NCBI GenBank assembly: GCA_013180625.2
Contig: SNVD02006294.1
Coordinates: 124,001-188,000 of the forward strand
Direction of reading: 5' to 3'
Length of the DNA: 64,000 bases
Source of the DNA: Boswellia sacra
Taxonomy: Eukaryota; Streptophyta; Magnoliopsida; Sapindales; Burseraceae
Both the position numbers and the translations under genes were made by a program. Shown in pieces: positions 12,422 to 25,529 of the stretch. Position 1 is the first letter of the stretch, and each line of letters opens with the position of its first letter. Below the pieces are notes generated by a model. The model was not told the DNA's origin. It was given only the letters and a program-made list of their open reading frames with translations, and did no database searches.

Positions 12422-13334
12422 CTAGCATGTGAGGGATGAAGAAATTATCACTGAATATGTCTGATTCTCCCCAAGATATGCATATTTCAGTCTTTCAGGT
12501 AAGGGCTTTAGTTTTAACTTGGGAGCTTCCTCTTCCTTGCTTTCATTCATTTGCCCCAATTCTTCAAATCTTGGTTTTGAGCCTTTTTCCATCACTTGTG
12601 CACAATCCAATAACGAACATATATAAAAAAGATCAAACTCTAGTTCCATACTTGATTCTAATGAATTAACTAAACAAGTTTCCAAAGGGTCAGAAGAACT
12701 CCCTTTTTGGATTTGATCTTCCACAATAGTTTCGATCATATTGGCCTCCTCAATTTCATCTTCTTCTTCATGTGGTTGTTTGCACATATTAAAAACATTA
12801 AGTTCCAATGTCATGTTCCCAAATGATAGCTTCATGACTCTATTCCTGCAATTAATCAAAGCATTAGAGGTTGCTAGAAATAGACGCCCTAAAATAACAG
12901 GAATTGAATTACATACTTTCATCTGGTAGTGTGTCCAATACAATAAAATCCATTGGATAAATGAATTGATCGACTTGAACTAACACATCTTTTACTATTC
13001 TTCTTGGTACTTTAATTGATTTATCAGCAAGCAAAAGAGTTACAGAAGTCGGTTTTAACTCACCTAGATTGAGTTTTTGAAAAACTGAGTATGGAAGCAA
13101 ATTTACACTAGCACCAAGATCAAGTAAAGCTTGTTCAATTTTATGGTCTCCAATGACACATGAAATTGTAGGACAACCTGGATCCTTATATTTCACTGTA
13201 TTATTATTTTGAATAATAGCACTTACTTGCACGGCTAGAAAGGCCTTCTTTTTCACATTCAATTTCCTTTTCACAGTGTACGAGTCTTTCAAAAATTTTG
13301 CATAAGAAGTTACCTGTTTGATCACATCAAGCAA
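12422..13334 (-). pseudogene. G1 aspartic protease region
   Basis: Contains CPTISCVIGDHKIEQALLDL followed by GASVNLLPYSVF. The DLGAS form of the protease active site is usual in Athila-type plant elements. The following linker into RT is acidic and Ser-rich. The frame is interrupted near 12910-12940 before RT. Confidence 0.8.
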
Positions 13335-14932
13335 TGAAATGTTGACCTTTACCGGTTTGAAAATTTCAAAGATTTCAAAATTGTGAGTTGGCTTCTTTTA
13401 TGTAGCTGACGCTTGAGGAAATGGAGGCACAGATGAGGATTCGGTTTCTTCTTCGCTTAATGTTGGTTTGGCAACCTCTTCCTGTCCTTTAGAGATCGAT
13501 TCTTCTTCTTTCTCATAAGGGTTGGGAATATGTTTTTCAACAACCTTATCATTGCGAAGGGTCATGACTGATTTGACTTGATCAAAATAATGGTTACATG
13601 AACTTCCTGCATTTGTATTAGATTGATCTTTGGGGTTTTGCAATGTTTGAGAAGGAAATTTGCTATTCTCTTGGATGTTAAATGTAGATGCAAAATTTGT
13701 AAGAGTGTCTGACAAATTTGCTAATGTTTGAGCAGTTTGACTATTGAAAGCCTCTTACTTTGTAATGAATGAATGCAATGTTTCTTCAAGGTCATTCCTA
13801 AGAGGAGGAGCATATGCATGATCATGAGAATTTTAAAAATTTTGTCGTGTTCGAAAAGGGACTTGTGAAGATTGTGCATGATTGTCATTTTTCCAACTAA
13901 AATTTGGATGATTTCTCCAACCAGGATTGTAGGTTTGTGAGTATGGATTGTAATTTGGCCTTTTGAAAGTGTTCAAGGCATTGCTTGCTCATGGAGACAT
14001 TCCCTAAAGGCAGGCAAAATTGGGCAATCATTAGTAGAATGGTAATTATCATTACAAATGTGACAAACAATTTCTTAAATAGAATTCAATTGACCACTGT
14101 TTTTCATCTCTAAAGCCTCAACTTTTCTAGCTAGGGATGCATATTTAGCTTGAAGGTCATGGTCTTCCCTAAGGTTGTAAATGCCTCTATTGGATGTCGA
14201 TGTTGGGGCCTTGCTTGGTACCTCATAGGTGCCAGCAGTGTCCCAATTTTGTGCCTTTTCTGCCAAGGAATCTAGGTAGTCAATTGCTTCCACAGGGTCT
14301 TTATCTCTAAATTCTCCATTACACATTAATTCTACTAGTTGCCTATCTTGAGGTGTTAACCCTTCATAGAAGTGTGCAACTGTTCTTCAAGTTTCAAAAC
14401 CATGGTGAGGACAGGTATTAAGTAGTTTCTTATACCTATCCCAACATTGGTAGAGGGTTTCCCTTTGTTTTTGAGAGAAATTGGAAATTTGTCTTTTAAG
14501 AGAATTTGTTCTATGGGTAGGAAAAAATTTTTTCAAAAATTGTTTTTTCATCTCATCCCATGAACTAATGGAATTCGAACTCAAATTTTGTAGCCATGTT
14601 CTAGCTTTATCTTTTAAAGAAAAAGGAAAAAGCTTTAATCTAATGGTGTTTATGCTATAATTTGGGTCAGTGTAGGAGTTACATACCTCTTCAAAGATTT
14701 TTACATGCGACTATGGGTTCTCCATATCAAGGCCAAGAAAGGTGGGTGGAAGTCAAACAAAACTTGGTTTGAAATTGAAATGGATTGAATTTGGAGGAGA
14801 AACTACACAAGATGGTGCACTAGTCTTTACCAGATTCATGTAATCTCTGAGGGTTCTTGGCTGGTTTTGATCATTTTGTTGGAAACGGTTGTCCCCTTCA
14901 TCCGTGAACCTTTCCACTTGATTGTCGGCCAT
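13335..14932 (-). pseudogene. G1 gag region
   Basis: The likely start is ATG at 14932 (MADNQVERF). The retrotransposon-gag domain is seen as SWDEMKKQFLKKFFPTHRTN, LKRQISNFSQKQRETLYQCW and MCNGEFRDKDPVEAIDYL. The C-terminal part has QVKSVMTLRNDKVVEKH, a known feature of Athila-like gag. At least three stops or frameshifts (for example near 14720, 14330-14385 and 13740) break it. Confidence 0.82.
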
Positions 14933-15113
14933 GTTTTCTAAGAAAAATGATGTTTTTCTAATAAGTCTACCACAAGATGTTCATGACCAAATTTTCATGC
15001 AAGGAAGAGAAAAGAAAAGAGAAGAAACGATAAACACAAAAAAAACTTAAAAAAAATTAAGATCTAAGATGAGAAAAGAGAACACTTACAATTTTGCACG
15101 CCAATTTTTACCT

Positions 15114-15131
15114 TCCCTGACAATGGCACCA
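15114..15131 (-). promoter_or_regulatory. G1 primer-binding site (decayed tRNA-Asp type)
   Basis: Compared with G2's perfect site at 41331-41348, 14 of 18 positions match and all four changes are transitions. It lies 6 nt inside the 5' LTR. Confidence 0.7.
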
Positions 15132-15137
15132 AAAACT

Positions 15138-16506
15138 TGACACATCTGAAAATAGGAGTGTCGAAGTAATAAACCCAGTAAGACCGAGGTCAATCCACGA
15201 GGAAGGAGATTTTAGCGCTACAAGCTCTAAGTAAGCAAATATGATGTGGATGATTCAAAAAGATGGCAAGATAATATCAACAAATATGAGTAAAGAACAA
15301 ATTCTTAAACAATAAATGAGAATAACATGAAAAATTAACACAATAATAATGAGAGCTAAGGTTAAGGGATTCGCCCTTGATATATCAAATAAGGAAAAAC
15401 AACCCATTTTAGTTATATGAGTTATATTTGCTTCGTTACCAATATTTATACCACTTTTTGTAAATGAGTTCAAGCATCTAACGTACCAATCACTATATGT
15501 CTACAACAAATCAAGGTTCCTAACTAGATTTGTGTCGGTAAGGAAGAACCATACAACATCTAGAAAGGATCCAAGCATCTGATGTGCCAAGTATTGTCGA
15601 CAATGGATCAAGACCTCCACTTTACGAGTGGTGTCAAGATTGATTAGAGAAATAAATATAAATCATATAAACAACACAAGATTATGATTATTAAGCACAT
15701 ATTAAAGGGTTAGAGAATCCTTATTCTCATATCAAGGGTTTCACCCTTTCACCTTAGCAAGAGAGAAATTAGATAGACATTATAAGAAAAAAAAAAACAA
15801 ATTGCAAGCAAAAGAAGATTTATTAATAGCATGAACACACAAGAGAGAAAAACACGATACAAGATCCCAACCTAGGCCAAGATATTCCAGCCAAGGCCAA
15901 GATGCCCCAATGGTTCACAAGGAACCTCCATTTATAGATACATTTAGGGGCAAACTTGTCAAATTACAAATGAATAATTTTTAAATATTAGATGCACCAA
16001 CTTTGACAATTGGGATAATTAGGTGAACCAATTTTGACCACCAATTTTGACCTTGAATTGTTTCGAATTTTAATCACATATCTTCATGAAATCGTAGATA
16101 TTTCTCTCAACTTCTTAGAAAATCTTGATTCATATGATTTGAATATGTATTATGAGAGATATGGTCAAAATACTGAGGCATGGTCAGGCTGGACTGAAAC
16201 TACAGATGGGTTCACTTTAAGCCCATTTTTTGTCTATTAAAAGACCAAATTTGATGATACTTGTTAAATACAATCTTGTAGATAATTTAATTAGCTTTCC
16301 AAAACATTAAGATTTGCACAATTTTGATCTATAAATAGCAAGTTATGCCCATTTTACCAAACCTGTAACAAAACCAAAATTAAGAAAATGTTAATTGTAA
16401 AGATGCAAAGACTAAAAATATGCTTAAGTTGAAGAATTCAATGATACTATTAATGCAATATGATGAGCTAAGCTCTTATTAAATATACATATTTAAGTGT
16501 TCATCA
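15138..16506 (-). mobile_element. G1 5' LTR
   Basis: 1,369 bp, TG...CA, aligned end to end with the 3' LTR at 5282-6667. It is followed by the GTTAT target repeat at 16507-16511. Confidence 0.92.
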
Positions 16507-16511
16507 GTTAT

Positions 16512-16786
16512 ACGCAAAGGGCACATCGAAATTGCTAATGCATTTCAGGAAGCTGTTGTGAGTTTGTCCGAAGAATGTTAGGAATAATCGAGAATTCCAG
16601 GAAGGAAAATATATTTCATCGGGGCATACTAATAATGCACTAAATGCTGTTTCATAAATGTTATTTACAGTCAATAAGGCATCGTAGTCGAGGAAAAAAG
16701 GCAAAAAATATTGTAATCATACAATGGATTATAGAAATTGTTCATAAGCTTGGAATTAATGCGACAATTTATTTAAATTAAAAACT
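16512..16786. repeat. ~510-bp tandem repeat, remainder of copy 3
   Basis: The sequence ACGCAAAGGGCACATCGAAAT continues exactly where copy 3 stopped at 5281, and matches positions about 4270-4555 of copy 1. It is cut at 16787 by the start of an LTR. Confidence 0.75.
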
Positions 16787-17647
16787 GCTGAACACTTAAA
16801 TATGTATGCTTAATAAGAGCTTAATTTATCATATTACATTAATAGACTAATAGTGTCATTAAATTTCTCAACTTAAGCATATTTGTAGTCTTTACATCTT
16901 TTGAATTAACTTTATCTTAATTTTGATTTTGATGTAAGTTTGGTAAAATAGGCATAACTTTCTATTTATAGATCAAAATGATGCAAATCTTAACATTTTG
17001 GAAAGCTAATTAAATTATCGACAAGATTGTATTTCACAAACATAATCAAATTCAAGCTCTTAGTAGACCCAAAATGGGCTTGAAGTGAACCCATCTATAG
17101 TTTTAGCCTAGCCTGACCATGCCTCAGTATTTTGAGCATATCTCTCAAAATACGTATCCAAATTGTATGAACCAAGATGTTATAGAAAGCTGAGAGAAAT
17201 ATCTACAACTCTCATGAAGACATGTGATCAAAATTATCAATAATTCAATGTCAAAATCGGTGGTCAAAGTTGGTTCACCTAATTACCCCAATTGTCAACA
17301 AAATTTTGACAAATGTTCCTTTGTAATTTGACAAGTTTGCCCCGGAATATATCTATAAATAGAAGTGCCTTGTGACCCATTAGGGCATCTTGACGTTGGC
17401 TGGGATCACTTGTTATTGTACTTTTCTCTCTTGTGTTTTAATGTTATTAATGAATTTTCTTTTTCTTGCAATTTGTTTTTCTTTTACAATATTTTGCTAA
17501 ATTCTCTTTTGTTAAAGTGAAAGGGTGAAACCCTTGATATGAGAGTAAGAATTTTTTAACCTTTTGATATGTGCTTAATAATCATAATCTTTGTTATTTA
17601 TTTTATATGATTTATATTTATTTCTCTAATCAATCTTGACACCACTA
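16787..17647 (+). mobile_element. Truncated LTR of the G1 family, opposite orientation
   Basis: It begins TGCTGAACACTTAAATATGT, close to the G1 LTR start on the minus strand, and follows that LTR for about 860 bp up to CAATCTTGACACCACT, where similarity stops. It is a solo or 5'-truncated relic abutting the tandem repeat. Confidence 0.7.
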
Positions 17648-17808
17648 ATTTTATAAATAAACTAAAAATATATTTATAGTTTGTATACTCTTTTTGAAAA
17701 AAATTCTTACTTTTTTGTACAAATTAATACAATGCATGAGTATACCAAACATTATGTAATTTTGATACAACATTATATTTAGTACTATACAATGCAATGC
17801 TATATAAT
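17648..17808. other. AT-rich remnant, possible MITE arm
   Basis: TATACAATGCAATGCTATATAAT here and ATACCATACTATACAATACAATG after the solo LTR (20996-21030) read as one sequence interrupted by the LTR. That sequence resembles the inner part of the MITE at 23389-23895, and ends near CTTACCCTAA at 21040-21049 like a terminal repeat. Confidence 0.35.
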
Positions 17809-20800
17809 TGTGACACTCGAAATTTTTAAGTAAGTTTAACTTACAATTATATTGTAAAATGTGTATTACTAGCATTATGAATTATGTGTGTATATATATA
17901 TGGAGTGAGATGCAATTAAATGAGATGGAAAGGCTATTTATTTGAAAGCTTAAAGGGTTACGCTGAAATTTTGCATATTTGGACAAATATAAAAGAGAGA
18001 ATTCTAGAGAAATGTATTCATTTTGATCCTATCCTTGCAACTAGCCCTCATCTCTTTCTTCTCCAATGTTGCCAGCATATTAAGCAAGAGGAAGAAATCT
18101 AGAAACAAACTAGAGGTAGAAATCAACTTCTCCTCCCATTTCCTTGCATGGTTCCATTATTTTTACAGGAAATTAATGTGATATGTTATAAATTATGAAA
18201 TGATTGTGTTATGTGTGTTCTGAAATTTGTGTGAAAACATGATATTATATGTGTTATGGTCTATTGAAGGAGAAGGGATGATGTTCGGGAAGTTAGGAAA
18301 CATGATTGAGTGAAATTCTTGCAGACCCTCGTTGCTGAACAGGGGTTAGTCCGAAAATTCCCATAAATTCCATGGTTGTTTGCTGACTCTAAAATTTTTA
18401 TATGATAAACTAGACACCTCAAGGAGTTTATATAATTTTGAAACACTTGAAAATTCATAGTGTGTGAGTTGTAATGAATTTTTGAAATTCTGGTTCAAAT
18501 TTGCGGGGGTAAATCTTTGTAAAATTTCATATGCAAACCCTTGGGTATGTTCTCTATTAGACTGTAAATTTTCACAGCTTTTGGAGTTGTGTATGAATTG
18601 TTACGATTTTTCAAATCTGGACCTAAAGAACTGTGAATGTTAAGTTCCAAAACAGAGTATGTGAAATAAATTCAGTCTGACTGCCTTAAACTCCTTAGAA
18701 AATCATGATTTTTGGTGGAATGACTCTTACATGTGTCTAGTTTTAGACTGGAAAGTTTGGTAGACAATTGATTATTGAAGGATTTTATAAAATTCTTCAA
18801 AGTTACACTGTTCAGTTGAGAGGTCTGCAGACAGAATTGCCATGTGAATGAAATTAAGGATTTTCAAGGCGTATATGACCATATTTTGACTCAATAAAAT
18901 TCATAGACTATAATATGTATGTCTATTTGAGTTTCATAAAGTTTGGTGATGAGTGGAAGTGAATAACCTCTTCTTATAATAATCTAACCAATATGTGTGT
19001 GTTATAGAGTTTAATAAATGATGTTATTGGTTGGTTGAATTGTTGTTAACCTATAAGAGATTTAATGACTTCTAAATGGACACTGATCAGTGTGTCATGA
19101 CTATGGCAATAGTTACTAGAGAGGAAGGAGAAGAAGAAGAGATAAACTTTAAACAACTGGTTATCAAGAAATACATGAAAACAAAATTAAGAGGCGAGGC
19201 TAACCTGGTAAGTAGTTAGACCTTTCTAAGGACACAATAGATGTTAACTTTTAATGAAATGTGTTTAATGATTGTGTTTGTGAATATATGTGAAATGTGT
19301 GGATGGGGCCATGAATACATGGACCTTGATATAGGAAATGATTTGATTGGGGTTTATAGTGATTTATAAAATGTGTGATTTCACACACTTTGATGTGTAT
19401 GTGGTTGAAATATTGGTGTAACTTCTATGTGTGTGAGATATAGAAATGTGAATGTGCCCTCATATATGTGACAAGTTGTGATGACATGGAGCTTCATTTA
19501 TGTGACTGAAATGTGAAATGTGATATATGAGCGAAAGCTTAATAGAGAGCTTCTCTTATGTGACTGAATGTGAAAACTAATATGTGCATGGCATGCCACA
19601 ACTTAGGATATTTGGTTCTCATAGCTTGAGGGGAGGTTTGGACCATGTGTCTCAGATTCGATAGCATAGGCCCGGTATCATCCGGATTGTCAGACTAGCC
19701 TTGTGCTATTTCAGGTGTAGGCAATTGAATGGATCCATATTGTCCCGTACTCCCACGGCTTGAGGGGAGGTCTGGACCATGTACTTCTCTATATGAGATT
19801 TGATAGCATGGGCCTGGTATCACCCAGATTATCAGACTAGCCTTGAGCTGTTTCATGGGTATACCTCTGAATGTATATATACTATTCATTGTAGCAGGAT
19901 AGTGTAGGACTATATGGCTATCGCCTTTGGAGTGATGGCAGATTCGTACGATGTGAGAATGTGATAAATTCTCACTGCGACAATGCCTTGCCTACGAAAG
20001 CCGCCAATAGGTGGCAAAGTGATTAAGGCCTGTATATAGGAACTGACTTTGAAACGAAAAGTCCTACCTTGATTAGAGAGCATTGTTCCTAAGTATCTGT
20101 GACTATACTATGGAAGCTTCCAAAATTATGTGAAATGGATATCCATATGAACAATGTAGCTAGCTTGTGGAAACTCATGTGTGAATGATTTATGTGTTTA
20201 TGGGAGTACATGAGGATGTGTTTGATTTGTGAAAAGTTTATTTGTAAATGAGACATGTGTATGTAAATGGGTGTATATATGGATATATATGATGAGCTTT
20301 GGCATGAAAAACCATGTTTGATTACCCACAGGCAGGTATTTATGGAATTAAAAATGTGACTGGATAAGTAAATAATTGGTCTAGGAAATTTGCCAATGAT
20401 ACAGGGTTGGCACAGGAGCACCATTAAATGTTGTAGGATTTCATCTTTAATGGACCTATAGTATAGGTAGAGAATCGGCATTGCTGTGCCATACCTTTCA
20501 CGCTGGAGCGCCACTTGCACTGACTCAAGTAAGAGAGAATAGAGAGTTGGCGCATGCGTGCCTCTCCCTTAGCGCAGGAGCGTGAAACTGCAATTTGCAA
20601 CGGATTGAAAATCAGAAACTTGGCATCGCCGCACCAGTTCCCTCCTGCAAGGCTCAATCTTTGAATAGTGAAATCTATTTTCTGACTTTCTTAGTAGGGC
20701 ACTGTGGCTTGTTTACCAAGAAATGAATAGTAATTGGTGATTTATGGAACAAGTATTTAATAATAGTCATATTTTGAAATGGTTATCGCCATTAATTGTT

Positions 20801-20990
20801 TTATTTTGAGTGTTATGCCAATTTTTATAATTCTAGCTGCTTACTGAGTTTCATACTCACTAGTCTGTTGTGTACCTCAGGTAATCGATCAGTTAAAGAT
20901 TATGAGAGAATTTCGGCATAGAAACAACTGTGTTCCCTTAGCAAGTTCTTTTCCACTACAATATTACTATTTTGGGTGCGGGTTGTGACA
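17809..20990 (-). mobile_element. Solo LTR, Tekay/del chromovirus type
   Basis: On the minus strand it begins TGTCACAACCCGCACCC and ends CGAGTGTCACA. The 3,182-bp length, TG...CA ends and a 5-bp target duplication ATAAT at 17804-17808 and 20991-20995 show a complete solo LTR, left by recombination between two LTRs. Long LTRs with TGTCACRACCC ends and the GCTGCTTACTGAGT phrase (20840 region) are typical of Tekay elements. Short ORFs inside it are not genes. Confidence 0.8.
19624..19860. repeat. 134-bp direct duplication inside the solo LTR
   Basis: GCTTGAGGGGAGGTYTGGAC and CAGACTAGCCTTG recur with a spacing of about 134 bp (19624 and 19758 onward). Confidence 0.7.
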
Positions 20991-20995
20991 ATAAT

Positions 20996-21898
20996 ACTAT
21001 ACCATACTATACAATACAATGTCGCATATCAGACTTACCCTAAGGCTTGATACCAAATTGACCTAGAGGAGGTAGACAATAGGATGACACAATCTCATGG
21101 ATTTTGAAAATACTAATCAACTTTTTCAATTTTGAGAATATACTGATAAGTATTTTATTAATAATCTTTTGAAATAGTGCATGATTATCAAAAAATTAGG
21201 CTTCAAAGTTTAGTGAAATACCCGTAATTATTAAACATTAGAAAATAAAATTCACATTAGTCTTCTTATTAATTCATATAAGAAAAAAAATACATTATAT
21301 AAAATTGTCGTGCCTAAATAAAACAAGGAATTATTGGCAAAGATGGCTTAAATACTAACCGAAACATGACAATATTGACTTGGTCGGATGGTTGATAAAT
21401 GTTGTTCATTAGGTCTCAAAAATTTGAAGGCTTGGAATGTTGAACCGATTCTCATGATGGCAATAATTGCCACCGAATTGCAAGCAACTGTTAGTGTCAA
21501 CGTGAGACGCATATGCATGTGCCATGCACATGATGATTTTTGTCCAACTTGTGATAAAACTATAATATTATTTTGATTCCTATTTTACTGTTTCTAAAAA
21601 AATATTAGAGGAAGTATTTGGTTTACAATAAATATCTCCTTATATTAGAATATTCTTTCTTGTATCTTAATTAAAATAGAAGAATAATATTTACTTGTGT
21701 CTTAATTCTTTTAGGAGTTTAATTATATCTTTTCCTATTATATTTCTCCTTATCCTAATATGATTTTGATTAGAATTTTTACAGGATACCAAGGAGATTT
21801 CATCCAGGCCTCCCACTATATATACAAAGTTATTTTTGCATAACTTAATTGACAAGTTGGCTGATTAGTTGGTTGAGTTTGGGAGAGTCAATGTCACG
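20996..21898. other. Spacer, no gene seen
   Basis: AT-rich sequence. A TATATATAC box near 21818 and a preceding AGGAGTTTAATTATATC-type segment look like a short copia LTR remnant, but no ends or duplications can be fixed. A short open stretch at 21388-21576 matches nothing I know. Confidence 0.3.
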
Positions 21899-22084
21899 CA
21901 CTACAAGAAATTTTGGAATATTTGACACATAAGCCTTATTATATTTGAGGGTTTTTGAAAAAAGAGTCAAATAATATGAAGCTTAAAAAAGTCAACCAGC
22001 TTTTTCGATTTATTTGACACTTTTTCAACATATCTTAATTACGGAATTGCCACTACTTAAAAATTAGATCAAATAAATGAAATT

Positions 22085-22560
22085 CGCTTTCTACTTTGCA
22101 TTTCCCCCTTCTATTTCTTTTGCATTTCCCTCTTTCTCCTTTGTATTCCCCCCTTCTATTTTTCTCATTCCCTCGTTACAATTCACTCACTAATTGAGTA
22201 ACTCAGCTTCTCCCTCACTGATTGAGATCACTCAACTTCTTGCTTGCTCTCTCCATCAGTCCCTCCCTCAGCCCCTCCTTTGTAGCAAGTCATTGATTTC
22301 TCCCTCAATACCTTGGTCTCTCCATCACTTCCTTAGTTCATGTAAGTTTGTTAAATCCTCTTGTTTCTCTCTATCGCTCTTCTCTTTGATTTCTCAAGTT
22401 CACTAGTTTTTTTCTTTTCTTATTTGGGGCTTGTTTTCAATGGCAGTTTTGGTACGAATAGTTCTTTTGGTGGTGAGTTGGTGCTTTGTGACTATCTTTT
22501 ATGGAGTGGAATAAAGGTTCTGAGTGCTGGGATTGGTGCTTAGAATAGGCACCGGGTTTT
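22085..22560 (+). other. Pyrimidine-rich leader-like sequence in element III
   Basis: CT-rich sequence (TTTCCCCCTTCTATTTC, repeated CTCCCTCA) ending in a plausible donor (TTCAT|GTAAGTTTG at about 22340) looks like a captured 5' UTR or first exon. The source gene is not recognised. Confidence 0.3.
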
Positions 22561-22887
22561 CTAGTATCGGTTTCTCTGTTTTTGAATGCTAAGAATAGGG
22601 GTTGGGGGTTTGGATTGAATGAGTGTCTTTGGAGAGTTAAGTTCTTGTTTGGGGTTTATCTTTTCTTGGTTGAAGTTTGGATTGGAAATTTTGGGTTTGG
22701 GTGTTTGCTTCATTAGTAGAATCAATATTAATTGCTGTTTGGGCAAGTCAATCTTGAAATTTTCTTGTATGTTTCCTTAGTTTATATTTACATGTTATAA
22801 TTTAACAAATCATTGGATGATTAGAATTGTTAAACTTGATTAAATTCCACTTCTACATAAACATGGTCTTTGCATTCCCACTGATAG

Positions 22888-22965
22888 CAAATGCAAACTC
22901 GTTTATGTGGAGTTAATATTGTGCAAAAGTTAAATGATCACAGTCAATACTTGAAGCACATCAAG
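22888..22965 (+). pseudogene. Captured exon, unidentified gene (element III)
   Basis: It is bounded by TAG|CAAATG and CATCAAG|GTAAG, and open in one frame for 26 codons (QMQTRLCGVNIVQKLN...KHIK). A second candidate exon of 53 bp lies at 24233-24285 (CTGCAG|AG...CTAAAG|GTAAT; KYLLVGDAIEYAVLHLK). I do not recognise either source. Confidence 0.35.
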
Positions 22966-23388
22966 GTAAGTAAATGGGTTTTGGATAGTTGGTGCTTGGC
23001 CATGTTGTAATACACGCGCATTTTTGGTTATATAATTTTATTTGGTCATAAGGGGTCTACATCTATGGTTATTACCTGAGAAGGTCATGATAATCGTTCT
23101 AAATATGTTATTGTGTACAGTAAAATATTTTATGCCACTTGTATGGTTCATACTGCATATTTAGGAAAGTGTAAAGTTTGCTTTTGATGATAGAGAGAGA
23201 AACAAAGTTAGTTGTTGGGCCACTTCAGAAAGAAAAGTTGCTTTGCAAACCCAATTCTATGTTAAAAATAAAAAAGATAGTTTGTGCTAGCTCATCAAGT
23301 TGTAGTGGCACTGCATTATTTAATTAAGTCATTTTGTTTTAACGGATTCCTTTATGCATGTTTGGTATTTATACTGAGCTAACACTTA

Positions 23389-23895
23389 GGGCGTGTTTGA
23401 TGCGTTGTATAGCACTGTGTTGTATTACTGTATAATATAACGCAGATACTGTAGCGACACTGTAGCGGGTATTGTAGCGGTACTGTTTGCATAAAAGTTG
23501 AGTGTTTTTATACCAAGCCTACCCATGGTATAACACCGTATAAGCTTATTTTTGTCTCAATCTTCACTAATAAATACAAAAAAGTTATATAAATTAAATA
23601 TTTATATATTTATATAATTAATAAATAATTTATTAACTATTTAAATAAATAAAAAATTTAATAATTAAATTTTTATTTCAAAAATAATTTAAATAATTAT
23701 TAAAATTTATTTTATATTTAAATTAAATGTTTCATATTACAATTTTTTCTGGGTTTTATCTAATATAACAATGTTCTATCAAATATAGTATAGTATTATA
23801 TTTTATCTAATCTTATCCTATACTATTCAATCCAATCCAATGCAAATAAATTTATGCTATCCTATACAATGTTATACAGTGCATCAAACATGCCC
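23389..23895. mobile_element. Tourist-like (PIF/Harbinger) MITE
   Basis: This 507-bp AT-rich element has terminal inverted repeats GGGCGTGTTTGATGCGTTGT and, reversed from the right end, GGGCATGTTTGATGCACTGT. TTA duplications flank it at 23386-23388 and 23896-23898. It has no coding capacity. The TTA target and GGGYRTGTTTG ends fit the Tourist group. Confidence 0.8.
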
Positions 23896-25039
23896 TTAAT
23901 GTACAAATATAATTAGGGGAGGCATTTGTCATCTGAAACATTGCCAACATGGTGCCACCATATGACCAGGTCTAACTAAAAATATAATTAATATTTGCCA
24001 CCAAATAATATCAGGTTAACAATTTGCAGATATTACTCCGTCTATGATCTATTTACTTGTTTGAATGGCATGATACTTTCTATTAATTAATTATTATGTC
24101 TCTTGGAGTTTAATAAGTTGTCTATATTTCATGGAACATCTATAACACCCTGCAAATGTGACTTATTTATAAAAATATTTAATTAATTTCGGATTATCTA
24201 AACGTTTGTGTGACTGGGCTTGGTTTCTGCAGAGAAATACTTGTTAGTGGGCGATGCCATTGAATATGCAGTCTTGCATCTAAAGGTAATTTTTTCATAA
24301 TATTTGACTCGTTTCACACACATGCTTGGGCTTTATTTATTTTTTTTAATTACGTTGGCTCTTTTGGTGTTTGGTTGATAATTGCTGGAGGCAACGTGAA
24401 GTCTTAGTCATCAAGCATGCCCCAGATGCTTCATTTAATTTGGAATCACTTTAGAGTTTAAAGCTTTCATTTGTGTCCTTATTACTATCAGATAATAATC
24501 ATTTGATTACCTTCCTGGAATTATCTATGCTATTTATGCCAACACCAAGTGATCATCATCTTATCTCATCTTTTGGTCAAATTTTAAGTTTCTTCCATTC
24601 AGGTTACTAAAGGAGTGAATACTTTTGATGAGTTAAAATATATAACACGCTACAAGAATTTTTCATATATTTGTCACTTTGAATTTTTTTTATTTGGCGG
24701 TTTTTTAAAGAAGTGAGAAATATAACCTTAATATAAAAGTCAAACCCATATTTTGTTCATATTTGTCACTCACTGTTTTGACCTTATTATATATTTCTCA
24801 CATTTTTAGATAGTGCCCAGTATGTAGACAAGCATATACAGTAAAAAAACTTTTTGTCTTACTCCGTATTATAAATATTTGAAAATTTATAGAATATATG
24901 GATTCTTATGTAATTTATAGGGATAATTTTGACAAGTCTTAATAGATGGGGATTTTTTCTAAATTTCATATACTATATAACGAAAGAGATGTTTTGATCA
25001 ACCCTAATCCCTAAACGGCAAGCCTAAACTTCTAACCAC

Positions 25040-25529
25040 TCGCCAAGCGCCGTGCTCCTCCAGGACCTCCGCTTCATTCTGCCATAGCCACTCGCCAAGA
25101 TTCCCGTCGACTTCCACGGCGACATCAGGGACCCACAGGAAAATCGGGATCGCCGTCGATCTCAGCGACGAGAGCGCCTTTGCCATCAAATGGGCGGTTT
25201 AGAACTACCTGCGTCCAGGCGACAACATCATCCTCCTCCACGTGCGTCCCACTAGCGTCCTCTACGGCGCGGACTGGGGAGCGATCGAGCTCTCGATGGA
25301 AATGACGGAGTCAGAGGAATCGCAGCAGAACTCGAAGATGATTTTGACCTTTTCACAACCACGAAAGCGAACAATCTGGCGCAGCCGTTGGTGGAGGCGC
25401 AACTTCCGTTCAAGATCCACATAGTGAAGGACCACGACATGAAGGAGAGGCTATGCTTGGAGTTGGAGAGGTTGGGACTGAGTGCGGTGATTATGGAAGC
25501 AGAGGCTTTGAAGCTGCAAAAAATCTAAT
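25040..25529 (+). pseudogene. Universal stress protein fragment (PHOS32/34-like)
   Basis: The frame from about 25118 reads GTHRKIGIAVDLSDESAFAI then KWAV, a stop (TAG for an expected CAG), NYLRPGDNIILLHVRP and TSVLYGADWGAIELS. This is the USP fold start of plant PHOS32/34-type proteins. One base is lost near 25330, after which LAQPLVEAQLPFKIHIVKDH and KERLCLELERLGLSAVIM follow in another frame. A second lost base destroys the GSRGFG nucleotide-binding loop. The DNA is much more GC-rich than its surroundings, in keeping with a captured exon. USP proteins bind ATP and are stress-linked; this one is dead. Confidence 0.85.

Larger units (their letters stand above)
5282..16506 (-). mobile_element. 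Complete Ty3/gypsy retrotransposon G1 with LOG and ORF-A cargo (degraded)
   Basis: This 11,225-bp element has LTRs at 15138-16506 (5') and 5282-6667 (3'), both TG...CA, and a perfect 5-bp target duplication GTTAT at 5277-5281 and 16507-16511. On the minus strand the order is LTR, primer site, gag, protease, RT, RNase H, integrase, conserved splice-like block, ORF-A, LOG, polypurine tract, LTR. The integrase-last order is that of Ty3/gypsy. The tRNA-Asp-like primer site and extra genes after integrase fit the Athila/Tat side. Every coding region carries stops or frameshifts, many consistent with C-to-T decay, so the copy is dead. LTRs differ at many sites, more than those of G2. Confidence 0.93.

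Noticed and set aside
17920..20657. Several short ORFs in the solo LTR
   Set aside because: They lie in LTR sequence, are scattered on both strands and resemble no protein.
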